A DNA stretch of 64,000 bases from an uncultured Neomegalonema sp. (GTDB taxonomy: Bacteria; Pseudomonadota; Alphaproteobacteria; Rhodobacterales; Rhodobacteraceae), in contig CALKIZ010000073.1 in assembly GCA_937995735.1 (NCBI GenBank), positions 1 through 64,000 of the forward strand, given 5' to 3'. The position numbers and the translations under genes were made by a program. Of this stretch, positions 9,573 to 18,227 are shown piece by piece. The notes below the pieces were generated by a model. That model saw only the letters and a list, made by a program, of their open reading frames with translations. It had not been told where the DNA came from and ran no database searches. Every line of letters begins with the position of its first letter. Positions within the stretch are counted from its first letter, which is position 1.

Positions 9573-10436
9573 TCAGTGTGCGCCGACTTGGAAGAAGGTC
9601 GCACTGCCGATGTAGATCGCAGCGAAGAGGAACAACCACACCACATCAACGAAGTGCCAATACCATGCCGCAGCCTCGAAACCGATATGACGTTCAGCGG
9701 TAAAGTGCCCTTTTCCAACGCGGATCAGGCAGACAATCAAAAAGATCGTACCGACCAGAACGTGGAAACCATGGAAGCCGGTCGCCATGAAGAAAGACGC
9801 TCCGTAATAGGTGCTCTGAAGCGTTAGACCTTCGTGATAAGCCTCGGCATACTCGAGCGCCTGACAGATCAGGAAGATTGCACCGAGGATGCATGTCACC
9901 GCCAAAAGCTGGAAAACCTTTTTACGGGTTTCGCTAACCACGCCGTCATTCTCGCGCATCTCAATCAGATAATGGTGCGCCGCTGTTAGCGTACAACCCG
10001 AGAGCAACAGGATCAGCGTATTGATGAATGGCAGCGCCCACGGGTTAAACGCATGAATGCCTTCAGGCGGGAAAGAACCACCTGCCGCGAACTCAGCCGT
10101 TTCGGGCTGTGTAAACAGCGCATAGCGGAAAAAGCTCCAGAACCATGCGACGAAGAACATCACTTCCGAGATAATGAAGAGAATGAAGCCATAACGCAGG
10201 CCGATTTGCACAACAGGCGTGTGATCCGTGCTGCCTTGGGCCTCTTTGACGACATCCGCCCACCAGCAATACATGACGATCAGCACACCGACCAAGCCGA
10301 GGAGTGCAAAAATCGGCGAGCCGTCGCGCATCCAGACAACAGCACCGATAAGCATGACGAGAGCACTGATTGCACCAACGAAAGGCCAAATACTCGGATT
10401 AACGATATGATAGTCGTGGTTCTTGGCGTGTGCCAT
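9573..10436 (-). CDS. ctaE: Cytochrome c oxidase subunit III
   Basis: CtaE is the seven-helix subunit III of aa3-type oxidase. The start [19 protein letters not shown] at 10436 is chosen over an ATG 12 bases upstream because GGAG sits at the right distance from it and because the family begins this way. It has 287 residues, with the conserved [14 protein letters not shown] segment, the [12 protein letters not shown] helix and C-terminal [16 protein letters not shown]. It lies between ctaG and surf1 on the same strand. Confidence 0.96.
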   Translation of the reverse strand: MAHAKNHDYHIVNPSIWPFVGAISALVMLIGAVVWMRDGSPIFALLGLVGVLIVMYCWWADVVKEAQGSTDHTPVVQIGLRYGFILFIISEVMFFVAWFWSFFRYALFTQPETAEFAAGGSFPPEGIHAFNPWALPFINTLILLLSGCTLTAAHHYLIEMRENDGVVSETRKKVFQLLAVTCILGAIFLICQALEYAEAYHEGLTLQSTYYGASFFMATGFHGFHVLVGTIFLIVCLIRVGKGHFTAERHIGFEAAAWYWHFVDVVWLFLFAAIYIGSATFFQVGAH

Positions 10437-10473
10437 GTCTCGCTCCATCCGCCGCTGATATGCAGCGACCTTC

Positions 10474-11058
10474 TTAGTTTAGCGTCCGACCCGTTTCGGG
10501 AAGTCCCGCAATTTCGGGATCGCTGATCTCGGTTTCAAAAAATGTATAAGAGAGTGTTATGCCCTGCACTTCTTCAGTCTCACGGTCGTCGCGTATAGCA
10601 GGATCAATGTAAAAACTCACTGGCATATCGACGGACTCGCCCGGCATCAACACTTGCTCGGTAAAGCAAAAGCAATCGATTTTGACGAAGTAACCGCCAA
10701 TTTTCAAAGGGGTAACGTTGAATGTCGATGTCCCGGCGACAGGACGATCAGAATTATTCGTTGCCGTGTAGAACGCCAAGCCTGTTTCACCGATTGGCAG
10801 TGTCATTTCAGTTTCGACGGGCTTGAAGGTCCAGGGCAGTTTTGGATCGGTATTGGCATCAAAGCGCACGGAGATCGTCTCATCCAATACACGGCTCGAT
10901 GCCGTATCAGAGCGCAGCGGCGTTCCACCGAAACCGGTAACCCGACAAAACGCTTCATATAAAGGGATCGCTGCGAAGGAAAGGCCAACCATGAAGACAG
11001 CCACCCCACCAAACATGGCAGCCGTCTTCGCATTTGATTTAGGGTTTTTCGTCGCCAT
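10474..11058 (-). CDS. ctaG: Cytochrome c oxidase assembly protein CtaG (Cox11 family)
   Basis: CtaG/Cox11 delivers copper to the CuB site of subunit I. The 194-residue protein has one N-terminal membrane helix ([27 protein letters not shown]) followed by the periplasmic immunoglobulin-like domain. The copper-binding CFCF motif lies in [11 protein letters not shown], preceded by the family's K..GYF. The ATG overlaps the stop of the small coxF-like gene by one base. Order ctaB-coxF-ctaG-ctaE is that of Paracoccus and Rhodobacter. Confidence 0.95.
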   Translation of the reverse strand: MATKNPKSNAKTAAMFGGVAVFMVGLSFAAIPLYEAFCRVTGFGGTPLRSDTASSRVLDETISVRFDANTDPKLPWTFKPVETEMTLPIGETGLAFYTATNNSDRPVAGTSTFNVTPLKIGGYFVKIDCFCFTEQVLMPGESVDMPVSFYIDPAIRDDRETEEVQGITLSYTFFETEISDPEIAGLPETGRTLN

Positions 11059-11189
11059 CAGCCGTTCACCTGTGCGCTGAATTTTGCAATGCTGACAAAG
11101 AAAATCAAAGCGACAAACGCCAGCAACAATCCGCCAATCAACAGATTTCGGGGCCAGCGGCGGCGATGGATTTCATGTTCACGCATCAT
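11058..11189 (-). CDS. Small membrane protein, CoxF-like (oxidase operon)
   Basis: A 43-residue frame with ATG at 11189 (a second ATG follows immediately at 11186) and TGA at 11058-11060. It reads MMREHEIHRRRWPRNLLIGG, then one hydrophobic helix (LLLAFVALIFFVSIAKF) and ends in VNG. A short protein with a basic N-terminus and one helix at exactly this position, between ctaB and ctaG, is what Rhodobacterales call CoxF. The stop overlaps the ctaG start (TGATG), so the two are translationally coupled. A gene this short is easily missed in automatic annotation; its role in oxidase assembly is inferred from position. Confidence 0.78.
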   Translation of the reverse strand: MMREHEIHRRRWPRNLLIGGLLLAFVALIFFVSIAKFSAQVNG

Positions 11190-11196
11190 AGCCGGA

Positions 11197-12141
11197 TCAT
11201 CCCATCAAAACACGTAAAAGGGCATCAAGAAGCAAAGCGGAGAAAATAGCCGCGAGATAGTGTAACGAAACACCAAACAGCTTTTTCTCAGCCGCAAAGT
11301 TATCCTGTTCTGCAACCGCTTCATCACGTTTCCAGACGACCCATGCCCATTTCATAAACCATGCATTCATGGCAATCGCCGCCACCGCATAGAAGGGGCC
11401 ACCGACGGGCGTAAAAAGCAGACCAATGCTGGAAAGCGCAAGAAGGACTGAATAAACGAAGATTTGCTTTCTCGTCACCGTGGTTCCGGCGACCACCGGC
11501 AACATGGGGACTTCGGCAATCGCATATTCACTGCGCCGCCACAGAGCCAGCGCCCAGAAATGCGGCGGGGTCCACAAGAAGATGATCGCGAACATGAGCA
11601 GAGGCTCAATCGCAATCGAACCCGTTACCGAGACCCAACCCACCAGCGGCGGAAAGGCTCCGGCTGCGCCGCCAATGACGATATTCTGGGGCGTCGAGCG
11701 CTTGAGCCACATCGTATAAGGGACGGCATAAAACCAAATGGTAAAGGCCAGCAATGCTCCGGCCAACAGCCCCGCAAACACGGAAAGCATTGCGACAGAC
11801 AGCACAGAAAGGCCAAGACCGATATTCAGCGCATCTTGCCCTGTCACCCGACCATCAGGGATCGGGCGTTTCGCGGTACGCTTCATCTTCGCGTCGATAT
11901 CCGCGTCCCACCACATATTCAGCGCGCCAGACGCACCCGCACCCACAGCGATACACAGCAAAGACGCAAAGCCGATGACAGGGTTCACAGCAACGGGGGC
12001 GCAAAGCATCCCGACCAGCGCCGTGAAAACAACAAGCGACATGACCCGAGGCTTGAGCAGGGCGAAATAATCCGCCACTTGCGGTTCATCAGCAAAAGCC
12101 GCGTGCGCCGTGTAATCGGGTGTCATGTTCATATCGCTCAC
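11197..12141 (-). CDS. ctaB: Protoheme IX farnesyltransferase (heme O synthase)
   Basis: This UbiA-family membrane prenyltransferase adds a farnesyl chain to protoheme to make heme O, the precursor of heme A for the oxidase. It has 314 residues and about nine helices. The first Asp-rich motif appears as NMWWDADIDAKMKRTAKRP around residues 95-113 (N..D..D), and the second cytoplasmic loop holds the WRRSEYAIAEVPMLP block after FLWTPPHFWALAL. The GTG start at 12141 has AAGGA upstream. It follows ctaC by 9 bases. Confidence 0.95.
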   Translation of the reverse strand: MSDMNMTPDYTAHAAFADEPQVADYFALLKPRVMSLVVFTALVGMLCAPVAVNPVIGFASLLCIAVGAGASGALNMWWDADIDAKMKRTAKRPIPDGRVTGQDALNIGLGLSVLSVAMLSVFAGLLAGALLAFTIWFYAVPYTMWLKRSTPQNIVIGGAAGAFPPLVGWVSVTGSIAIEPLLMFAIIFLWTPPHFWALALWRRSEYAIAEVPMLPVVAGTTVTRKQIFVYSVLLALSSIGLLFTPVGGPFYAVAAIAMNAWFMKWAWVVWKRDEAVAEQDNFAAEKKLFGVSLHYLAAIFSALLLDALLRVLMG

Positions 12142-12150
12142 GGTCGTTCC

Positions 12151-13065
12151 TTATTCGGCCAACGTGTTAACGGCGACTTTCGTCGAACTTGTCGAAGGGC
12201 CGTTCGCGATTTCTTGCACTTCAAGAAGGCGGGCTTTGAAATCTTCTTTTTCGACGACTTCAACTTCAATCGGCATGTAGGAGTGCCCACGGCCACAGAG
12301 TTCCGAACATTGTCCGTAGAATGTGCCAACGCGGTCGACCTCGAACCATGTTTCATGCAGCGATCCGGGAACCGCATCCGCTTTGACGCCGAATGCAGGC
12401 ACAGCAAACGCATGAAGGACACCGCCCGGCTCGGACGTAACCTGAACACGGATGATGCTGTTCACGGGCACAACCATTGGCGCGGTGGTTTTCAGCTTCC
12501 AAAGGGCCAGCGAAGGAATGTCTTCGTCACTTGCGCCCTCTTCCTTCATGCCTTTGACAACATCATCATAGGTCGCATAGCCACCGCCAGCCATGAAGCT
12601 GCTATACGCCACTTCTTCGCCGTCGATCTCGTATTCGTAATTCCACCACCAGCCCGAAGCGCCAATGGCTTTAACCGTCACATCCGAAGGCGGCACAGTT
12701 TCTTGATAGTAGAGATATTTGATCGACGGATACGCGATACCAACCAATATCAGGACCGGAATCAATGTCCACGCCACCTCAATGGTGGTGTTATGGGAAA
12801 AGCGGCTTGGAACCGGATTACGCTTTTCGCTGAAGCGCCAGCAGGTGTAACCGAGCAAAATGGTCACAAACAGCGTAATAAAGAACGCAATCCAGTGCAG
12901 CCCAACTGACAGCGAAATCAGCCGTCTCATGCTTTCTGTCGCTGCGTCCTGATATCCGAAAGCGCCTGCCTTCGGCACACCAATATCTTGCGCCAATGAA
13001 ATGCCCGTTGTCGCCGCCAAAGTCGCAACCGCGCCAAGGCCAATCAGGAGGTGTCCGCTCCGCAT
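12151..13065 (-). CDS. ctaC: Cytochrome c oxidase subunit II (CuA subunit)
   Basis: Subunit II accepts electrons from cytochrome c through its CuA centre. The ATG at 13065 begins a clear signal peptide (MRSGHLLIGLGAVATLAATT, cleavage near SLAQ) and has GGAG nine bases upstream; the frame is open 36 bases further but without those features. The 304-residue product has two membrane helices, the aromatic WWWNYEYEI patch for electron entry, and the CuA ligands: the His of HAFAVPAFG and then CSELCGRGHSYM. ctaD (subunit I) is absent between ctaC and ctaB, as in Paracoccus, where it lies elsewhere. Confidence 0.96.
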   Translation of the reverse strand: MRSGHLLIGLGAVATLAATTGISLAQDIGVPKAGAFGYQDAATESMRRLISLSVGLHWIAFFITLFVTILLGYTCWRFSEKRNPVPSRFSHNTTIEVAWTLIPVLILVGIAYPSIKYLYYQETVPPSDVTVKAIGASGWWWNYEYEIDGEEVAYSSFMAGGGYATYDDVVKGMKEEGASDEDIPSLALWKLKTTAPMVVPVNSIIRVQVTSEPGGVLHAFAVPAFGVKADAVPGSLHETWFEVDRVGTFYGQCSELCGRGHSYMPIEVEVVEKEDFKARLLEVQEIANGPSTSSTKVAVNTLAE

Positions 13066-13214
13066 ACCGTAATGCTCCGTTCCTGCGAGGAAATCAGGCA
13101 CAAATCGCCCGACCCGTCACTGAGTCTGTGTGTTGCCCGCCTTGAACCACAAGACATAGGCTTCACGCAAGCGTCAGCCGCGTGGCAAGCGGTCGCGCGT
13201 CACATTTTTTACAA

Positions 13215-14360
13215 TCAATTTGGGTCGAGTTTCGCTCCAAGCGCGTCTGCGACCATTTTTTGGAAATGATGCACAGTATGCTCGCTGAGTTCCGTACGGT
13301 CTTTATCCACGACAAAACGGCCTTGATTATAGCCTGAAGACTTCAGTCCCTCCTGCACGCTCTCGCACAGGCCAATATCTTCGGGTTGCAGCACGTCAAT
13401 CTGGTAATCAATCGCATCTTTTAGCTGTGGCGTGATCTTTCCATCCGGCACGAACCAGTCCTGAAACTCGATACACCGCTCTGGCTCGATCGGATTCATC
13501 TGCAAAACCGAGAGGTTAGGCTCTCCGGGATAGACCCATATCGTGAAGTTCGGCCAGACGAACCAACCGGCATAACTGAAATCAACTTCGCCTTTGGTGA
13601 AGTTAAACGCCTTGCTTTCCGTTGTTTTCACGCTGTCAGAACAATGGCTGGAATAAATGCCACGAATTTTCGAGCGATAGGACGGCATATCGACGAGATC
13701 TACAAAATCTTTATGAGCGGTATGACAATGATAGCACTCAAGAAAGTTGTCGATCATGACCTTCCAGTTTGATTTCACATCATATGTATCGCGCTGGGCA
13801 AAAGCGAGATCATCAACTTGGGGCATGTAATGGCGGATTTCCTGTTCCAAATCCCCTGATATTTCAGCGAACGGAGCCGCCTCCATATCCATGTTAACCA
13901 TAACAAGGCCACAGAACACCTCGACTTGCACAGCGCGTAGCGAAAATTCGGCGCGATCAAAGCCCTCCATGTTCTCTGTGTTACGCGCTGATTTTAATGT
14001 GCCGTCAAAGTCGAACGCCCATGCGTGATAAGGGCACGTGATAATGTTCTTTTTCCCGACACCCTCGACGAGCTTATGCCCCCGATGCGGACAAACATTA
14101 TAAAAAGCCCGCAAATCGCCCTCACGGGTGCGTGCAACAAAGATATTCTGCTCATGAATGCGCGTTGTTAGAAAACTGCCCGGCTCTGCGACTTGGGATA
14201 CGTGACCCGCGTACCACCAGCTTTTGTAAAAAATCGCATCCTTCTCCAACTCGAAGACAGTTGGATCATGATAAAACCTTGCGGGAAGCGTATATGACTG
14301 TGCCGGATCAGCCCGGAACGGGGCATCGCCCGGTTGGAGATTCAAAACATGGTGGGTCAT
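13215..14360 (-). CDS. Rieske-type oxygenase alpha subunit (betaine/carnitine demethylase-like)
   Basis: A 381-residue ring-hydroxylating-type oxygenase alpha subunit. The Rieske 2Fe-2S ligands are C90-P-H92 and C109-x2-H112. The mononuclear iron site has D204 as the likely bridging residue, then H211 and H216 in ECYHCHTAH, with an Asp in EDIGLCESVQ near the C-terminus. The overall pattern (SYTLPARFYHDPTVFELE at the N-terminus) fits the branch of GbcA/CntA-like enzymes that demethylate or cleave quaternary amines rather than aromatics; this is a similarity judgement. The ATG at 14360 is preferred over a start 39 bases upstream. No reductase gene is adjacent. Confidence 0.88.
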   Translation of the reverse strand: MTHHVLNLQPGDAPFRADPAQSYTLPARFYHDPTVFELEKDAIFYKSWWYAGHVSQVAEPGSFLTTRIHEQNIFVARTREGDLRAFYNVCPHRGHKLVEGVGKKNIITCPYHAWAFDFDGTLKSARNTENMEGFDRAEFSLRAVQVEVFCGLVMVNMDMEAAPFAEISGDLEQEIRHYMPQVDDLAFAQRDTYDVKSNWKVMIDNFLECYHCHTAHKDFVDLVDMPSYRSKIRGIYSSHCSDSVKTTESKAFNFTKGEVDFSYAGWFVWPNFTIWVYPGEPNLSVLQMNPIEPERCIEFQDWFVPDGKITPQLKDAIDYQIDVLQPEDIGLCESVQEGLKSSGYNQGRFVVDKDRTELSEHTVHHFQKMVADALGAKLDPN

Positions 14361-14792
14361 TGATCCGCTCTCAGAATTCAGATCGGCGAAGCGAACCACT
14401 CTTCACAGCAATTCTCAAGAGCAGCCCCAAAGATTCATCGCGCTACAAAAATTTGTTGAAGAATTTGACGAATCAAGACGGCCCAAATCACCTGATTTGT
14501 CCGCTTAAGCGTCACCAATCGTCTTTTTTGCGAGAAAAACAAAGTCGTACACACACCTAAAAAGTGCAATCTGTAATACAATTCTTACACATTGCGGGAA
14601 AATTTTCCGCGACAATTTGCCACCCCCACGAACCCCAAAATAGTTAACGATAACCGTAAGATTCAACCAAACATGAATGTTACCCTACGTTGCCTGCCTT
14701 CATGAATCACAAAATATTGTGTCCAATTAGTTTGACACCACAAGATATCTGACTCACCAATCTCTGCAGCAACACAAATTCGGTAACGAGAG
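14361..14792. other. AT-rich divergent intergenic region
   Basis: These ~430 bases separate the Rieske oxygenase (-) from a small orphan gene (+) and should hold both promoters. I see no gene in them. A perfect 12-base palindrome, GGAAAATTTTCC, is at 14597-14608. A TTGACA hexamer at 14732-14737 points toward the small gene but has no good -10 partner at 16-18 bases. Confidence 0.4.
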
Positions 14793-15131
14793 ATGTACGA
14801 AAAATTTAACAAAGCATTGGCGAAAGCGCTCTCAACAGAACCCACGCCTTTTGGCATTCAGGAGCGTGGACTACTGATTGCAACCGCAAGACGCGCTGCG
14901 AGCGACAATCGTATCAAAGCGATGAACGAAGCTGCGCTTGGTGAGTTTCATTTCGCCAAAATGCATGAATCTGCCAGTATCCGGTATCATGAAGATGCAG
15001 AGGCGCTTGCCAACAATGAACTGCCCAAACATCAATCTGTGACCCATTATTTTTCCATCGCAGAAACCTACAGGATCGACGATCAGGAACGGGAGAGCGC
15101 GACAGAAAATTCGAGAAAAAGCGTCGCCTGA
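14793..15131 (+). CDS. Small protein of unknown function
   Basis: The 112-residue product starts MYEKFNKALAKALS, with a GAGAG just before the ATG. It is soluble, mostly helical by composition and has no cysteine. Charged segments such as RAASDNRIKAMNEA and IRYHEDAEALANNE suggest a helical bundle. I recognise no family. It stands alone between a divergent Rieske gene and its own strong terminator at 15168-15195, so it is a monocistronic unit, which argues that it is a real gene. Confidence 0.65.
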   Translation: MYEKFNKALAKALSTEPTPFGIQERGLLIATARRAASDNRIKAMNEAALGEFHFAKMHESASIRYHEDAEALANNELPKHQSVTHYFSIAETYRIDDQERESATENSRKSVA

Positions 15132-15167
15132 CTTTCACGCCATAGAGTTACTACCTGCCTCAACTCT

Positions 15168-15195
15168 CCCCGTCTCCGGACGGGGTATTTTTTTG
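15168..15195 (+). terminator. Intrinsic terminator after the small orphan gene
   Basis: CCCCGTC (15168-15174) and GACGGGG (15179-15185) form a perfect 7-bp stem with a 4-base loop, followed by TATTTTTTT. This is a textbook rho-independent terminator, 37 bases after the stop at 15131. Confidence 0.9.
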
Positions 15196-15212
15196 TCAAT
15201 TTTACGCCCACA

Positions 15213-15236
15213 AGACCGGACATCAAAATCCGGTCT
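15213..15236 (+). promoter_or_regulatory. Stem-loop in the leader of the SHMT-like gene
   Basis: AGACCGGA (15213-15220) pairs perfectly with TCCGGTCT (15229-15236) around CATCAAAA, and GGTCTTTTC follows. It lies between the terminator at 15168-15195 and the ATG at 15297. It could be a second terminator or part of the 5' leader of the next gene; nothing in the sequence decides which. Confidence 0.4.
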
Positions 15237-15296
15237 GGTCTTTTCACATGGGGAGAGCATAAATCGCCCTTACGAAAAATAGCGAGGGACTGAACG

Positions 15297-16610
15297 ATGT
15301 TGGCTAAAAGACAATGGGTTCCAGTACCCTCCGAAGCGCGTGTGGCGGACATTATTGCATCCGCGACCAGTCAGCCCTCTTCGCAAATAGCCGCAAGGCT
15401 TCACGCGCTGGCCGAGCAAAATCGCGATATTCACGAGCGCGAGTGCTTTAATCTCAATCCCGCCACCAACGTCATGAACCCGCGCGCCGAAGCCATGTTA
15501 GCCGCCGGGATCGGATCGCGTCCTTCGCTTGGGTATCCCGGCGATAAATACGAAATGGGGCTTGAGGCCATTGAGGAAATCGAGGTCATATGCGCCGAAC
15601 TATGTGCGCGTGTTTTCAACGCAAAATATGCAGAAATACGAGTGCCGTCCGGCGCAATCGCCAACCTCTACGGGTTTATGGCGACCTGTAAGGCGGGGGA
15701 CACGATTATTGCACCGCCTGCGTCGATTGGCGGGCATGTCACGCATCATATTGATGGATGCGCGGGGCTGTTTGGACTGCGCACCGTCTCTGCGCCTGTT
15801 AACAAAGACGGGTACACGATTGATGTCGAGTCGCTGCGGGAGTTGGCCCTCAAAGAACGCCCCAAGCTGATCACCGTCGGTAGCAGCCTTAATCTGTTCG
15901 AGCATCCCGTGCGCGAGGTCCGTGCCATTGCCGATGAAATCGGTGCAAAAGTCATGTTCGATGCCGCCCATCAATGCGGGATTATCGCCGGTAAAGCATG
16001 GCGTGATCCACTGGCCGAGGGTGCGCATTTCATGACCATGAGCACCTACAAGAGCCTTGGCGGTCCCGCAGGCGGATTGATCGTCAGCAATGACGCGGAA
16101 ATCATCGAGCGCATGGACGCCATTGCCTTCCCCGGTATGACCGCGAATTTCGATGCGGCAAAATCAGCGGCACTGGCCCTGACAATGCTAGATTGGATCG
16201 AACATGGCGAAGCCTATGCCGCCGAGATGATCTCTGTATCCCAAGCCCTCGCTAGCGCTCTTGATCGTGAGGGCTTGCCGGTTTTCGCCACACAACAAGG
16301 GTTTACCCAGTCGCACCAATTCGCAATCGAGGCCGCACAATTTGGCGGCGGACAAGCAGCATCGAAAACACTGCGCAAAGCAGGGTTTCTTGCTTGCGGG
16401 ATTGGTTTGCCAATTGCGCCAGTGGAGGGCGATATGAACGGTTTGCGGATCGGGACGCCTGAACTTGTGCGCTGGGGTGTCACGGTTGATCATATCGAAG
16501 AGATCGCCGCCCTGATTGCAGCGGCGCTTAAATCCGATAAGCCTGAAACACTTGCCGATCAGACCCGAAAACTGCGAACCCAATTTGATACGCTCCATTT
16601 TATCACATGA
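15297..16610 (+). CDS. PLP enzyme related to serine hydroxymethyltransferase
   Basis: A 437-residue fold-type I PLP enzyme of the GlyA family. The N-terminal ECFNLNPATNVMNPRAEAML and RPSLGYPGDKYEMG echo the SHMT lead-in (E..i.LI.SEN..s..V; nrYaegypg.ryy.G). VMFDAAHQCGIIAG holds the PLP Asp (D222) and STYKSLGGPAGG the Schiff-base lysine K252, in place of the usual TTHKTLRGPRGG. Departures at these motifs mean it is probably not the housekeeping GlyA; it could be an aldolase or a hydroxymethyltransferase acting on another amino acid. It is downstream of, and divergent from, a Rieske demethylase-like gene, which hints at one-carbon chemistry. Confidence 0.82.
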   Translation: MLAKRQWVPVPSEARVADIIASATSQPSSQIAARLHALAEQNRDIHERECFNLNPATNVMNPRAEAMLAAGIGSRPSLGYPGDKYEMGLEAIEEIEVICAELCARVFNAKYAEIRVPSGAIANLYGFMATCKAGDTIIAPPASIGGHVTHHIDGCAGLFGLRTVSAPVNKDGYTIDVESLRELALKERPKLITVGSSLNLFEHPVREVRAIADEIGAKVMFDAAHQCGIIAGKAWRDPLAEGAHFMTMSTYKSLGGPAGGLIVSNDAEIIERMDAIAFPGMTANFDAAKSAALALTMLDWIEHGEAYAAEMISVSQALASALDREGLPVFATQQGFTQSHQFAIEAAQFGGGQAASKTLRKAGFLACGIGLPIAPVEGDMNGLRIGTPELVRWGVTVDHIEEIAALIAAALKSDKPETLADQTRKLRTQFDTLHFIT

Positions 16611-16634
16611 GCGATTGCGCAGTCTAAAGAGGTT

Positions 16635-16681
16635 TTGACTCACGGTGAGGGTCGATATTCTAAGGTTTGAACACAGTGTTC
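16635..16681 (+). promoter_or_regulatory. Candidate tldD promoter with an operator-like palindrome
   Basis: TTGACT at 16635-16640 is followed after 17 bases by TTCTAA (16658-16663), with TATTCT overlapping it at 16656-16661. A 13-base inverted repeat, GAACACAGTGTTC, at 16669-16681 falls where transcription would start. A palindrome at +1 is a typical repressor site. The regulator is unknown and the assignment rests only on sequence patterns. Confidence 0.35.
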
Positions 16682-16734
16682 TTGCCTCGAAGGGGTCAAA
16701 GCCGCATGTAGTCTCTTGAAAAGGAGCTTTGCTG

Positions 16735-18147
16735 ATGCGTTTCGATCCCTTCGCCACTGACCTCGATTTAGAAACCGCCCGTGCAGTGCTGGCCGAAGCC
16801 CTTTCAGGGGCCGATGACGGTGAGCTGTTTTTAGAGCGGCGACGCGGCGAAAGCCTGATGTTTGATGACGGACGGCTCAAGAACTCCACCTACGACTCCG
16901 GTGAGGGGTTCGGGTTGCGCGTGGTATCGGGCGAAGGTGTCGGCTATGCCCATTCGGACGAGCTGTCGATTGCGGCGCTGAAACGCGCGGCAAATGCAGC
17001 GGCGGCGATCAAATCCGGCGCGCCTGCCGAATACTCTGAGGCCCCGCGCGCTACAAACCGCAAGCTCTACGGCGATGAAAGCCCGCTGGAAGGCCCCGCA
17101 TTCGCAGCCAAGGTCACCCTCCTCCGCGAAGTGGATGCGTATTTGCGCGAAAAAGACCCCCGCGTGGTACAGGCCACGGCTTCGCTATCGGGCGAGTTGC
17201 AGGAGGTTGAAATCCTGCGCGCTGATGGCCACCGCATCCAGGATACACGCCCATTGGCGCGGATCAATGTTTCCGTCATCGTGGAAGAAGGCGACCGGCG
17301 CGAATCCGGCTCTTCCGGGGGCGGAGGCCGCGTACCTTACGACTCGCTCATCGACGAGAGCAACTGGAAGCACCTCGCCGACGAAGCCCACCGCAAAGCG
17401 CTGGTTTCGCTAGAGGCACAAGATGCCCCCGGCGGTGCGATGCAAGTTGCGCTGGGACCAGCTTGGTGCGGGGTCATGCTGCACGAAGCTGTTGGGCATG
17501 GACTTGAGGGGGATTTTAACCGCAAGCAATCCTCAGCTTTTGCCGGATTGATGGGCGAAATGGTTGCCTCCAAAGGCGTGACCGTTGTGGATGACGGCAC
17601 GATTGCAGACCGGCGCGGCTCAATCTCGATTGATGATGAGGGCGAGCAATCCAACTGCACCACACTGATCGAAGACGGACGGCTTGTTGGCTATATGCAA
17701 GACCGGCAGAATGCGCGGCTGATGGGGGTATCCTCGACAGGAAATGGCCGCAGGCAATCTTATGCCCATGTGCCAATGCCCCGAATGACAAATACCTATA
17801 TGCTCGGCGGTGATGCAGCCCCGGAAGACGTCGTAGCAGCCGTAAAAGACGGTATCTATGCGGTCGATTTCGGCGGCGGTCAGGTGGATATTACCAACGG
17901 CAAGTTTGTGTTCTCCTGCACCGAAGCCTATCGCGTGAAAAACGGGAAAATCCTCCACCCGATCAAAGGCGCAACCCTGATTGGCGATGGACCAACCGCG
18001 ATGAAAAAAGTACGGATGGTTGCCAATGATATGGCCCTCGACAACGGCATCGGCATGTGCGGCAAACAAGGCCAGTGGGTCCCCGTCGGCGTCGGGCAAC
18101 CCACCATGTTAATGGACGATATCGTCGTCGGGGGACTGGGGGATTAA
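16735..18147 (+). CDS. tldD: Metalloprotease TldD
   Basis: TldD pairs with TldE/PmbA to form a zinc protease that trims unfolded peptides and some ribosomal peptide precursors in the cytoplasm. The ATG at 16735 has AAGGAG 8 bases upstream, which excludes the TTG six bases earlier. The 470-residue protein carries the zinc motif HEAVGH at 250-255 and the flanking stretch GLEGDFNRKQSSAF. ESLMFDDGRLKNSTYDSGEGFGLRV (shortened here to FDDGRLK...GFGLRV) is the typical N-terminus. No tldE/pmbA gene is in this window. tldD near ctaC is a recurring Rhodobacterales arrangement. Confidence 0.95.
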   Translation: MRFDPFATDLDLETARAVLAEALSGADDGELFLERRRGESLMFDDGRLKNSTYDSGEGFGLRVVSGEGVGYAHSDELSIAALKRAANAAAAIKSGAPAEYSEAPRATNRKLYGDESPLEGPAFAAKVTLLREVDAYLREKDPRVVQATASLSGELQEVEILRADGHRIQDTRPLARINVSVIVEEGDRRESGSSGGGGRVPYDSLIDESNWKHLADEAHRKALVSLEAQDAPGGAMQVALGPAWCGVMLHEAVGHGLEGDFNRKQSSAFAGLMGEMVASKGVTVVDDGTIADRRGSISIDDEGEQSNCTTLIEDGRLVGYMQDRQNARLMGVSSTGNGRRQSYAHVPMPRMTNTYMLGGDAAPEDVVAAVKDGIYAVDFGGGQVDITNGKFVFSCTEAYRVKNGKILHPIKGATLIGDGPTAMKKVRMVANDMALDNGIGMCGKQGQWVPVGVGQPTMLMDDIVVGGLGD

Positions 18148-18227
18148 GTCTTAAATTCAAATTGTCTTGAAAAAAAATTCAATTTATAAATGTAAGAGGA
18201 TAAGTTCAATAGTAGGACCACCTCCAG

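Noticed and set aside
11464-12909. A 481-codon open frame on the plus strand opposite ctaB and ctaC
   Set aside because: It lies wholly antisense to two well-supported genes, is extremely rich in Arg, His and Gln and has no domain; it is a shadow of their codon bias.
11197-13065. Loss of ctaD (subunit I) from the oxidase operon as a deletion
   Set aside because: ctaC followed directly by ctaB, with ctaD elsewhere, is the normal Paracoccus/Rhodobacter arrangement.
14597-14608. 12-base palindrome GGAAAATTTTCC as an operator
   Set aside because: Short AT-centred palindromes are common in AT-rich DNA, and no promoter element is placed convincingly beside it.
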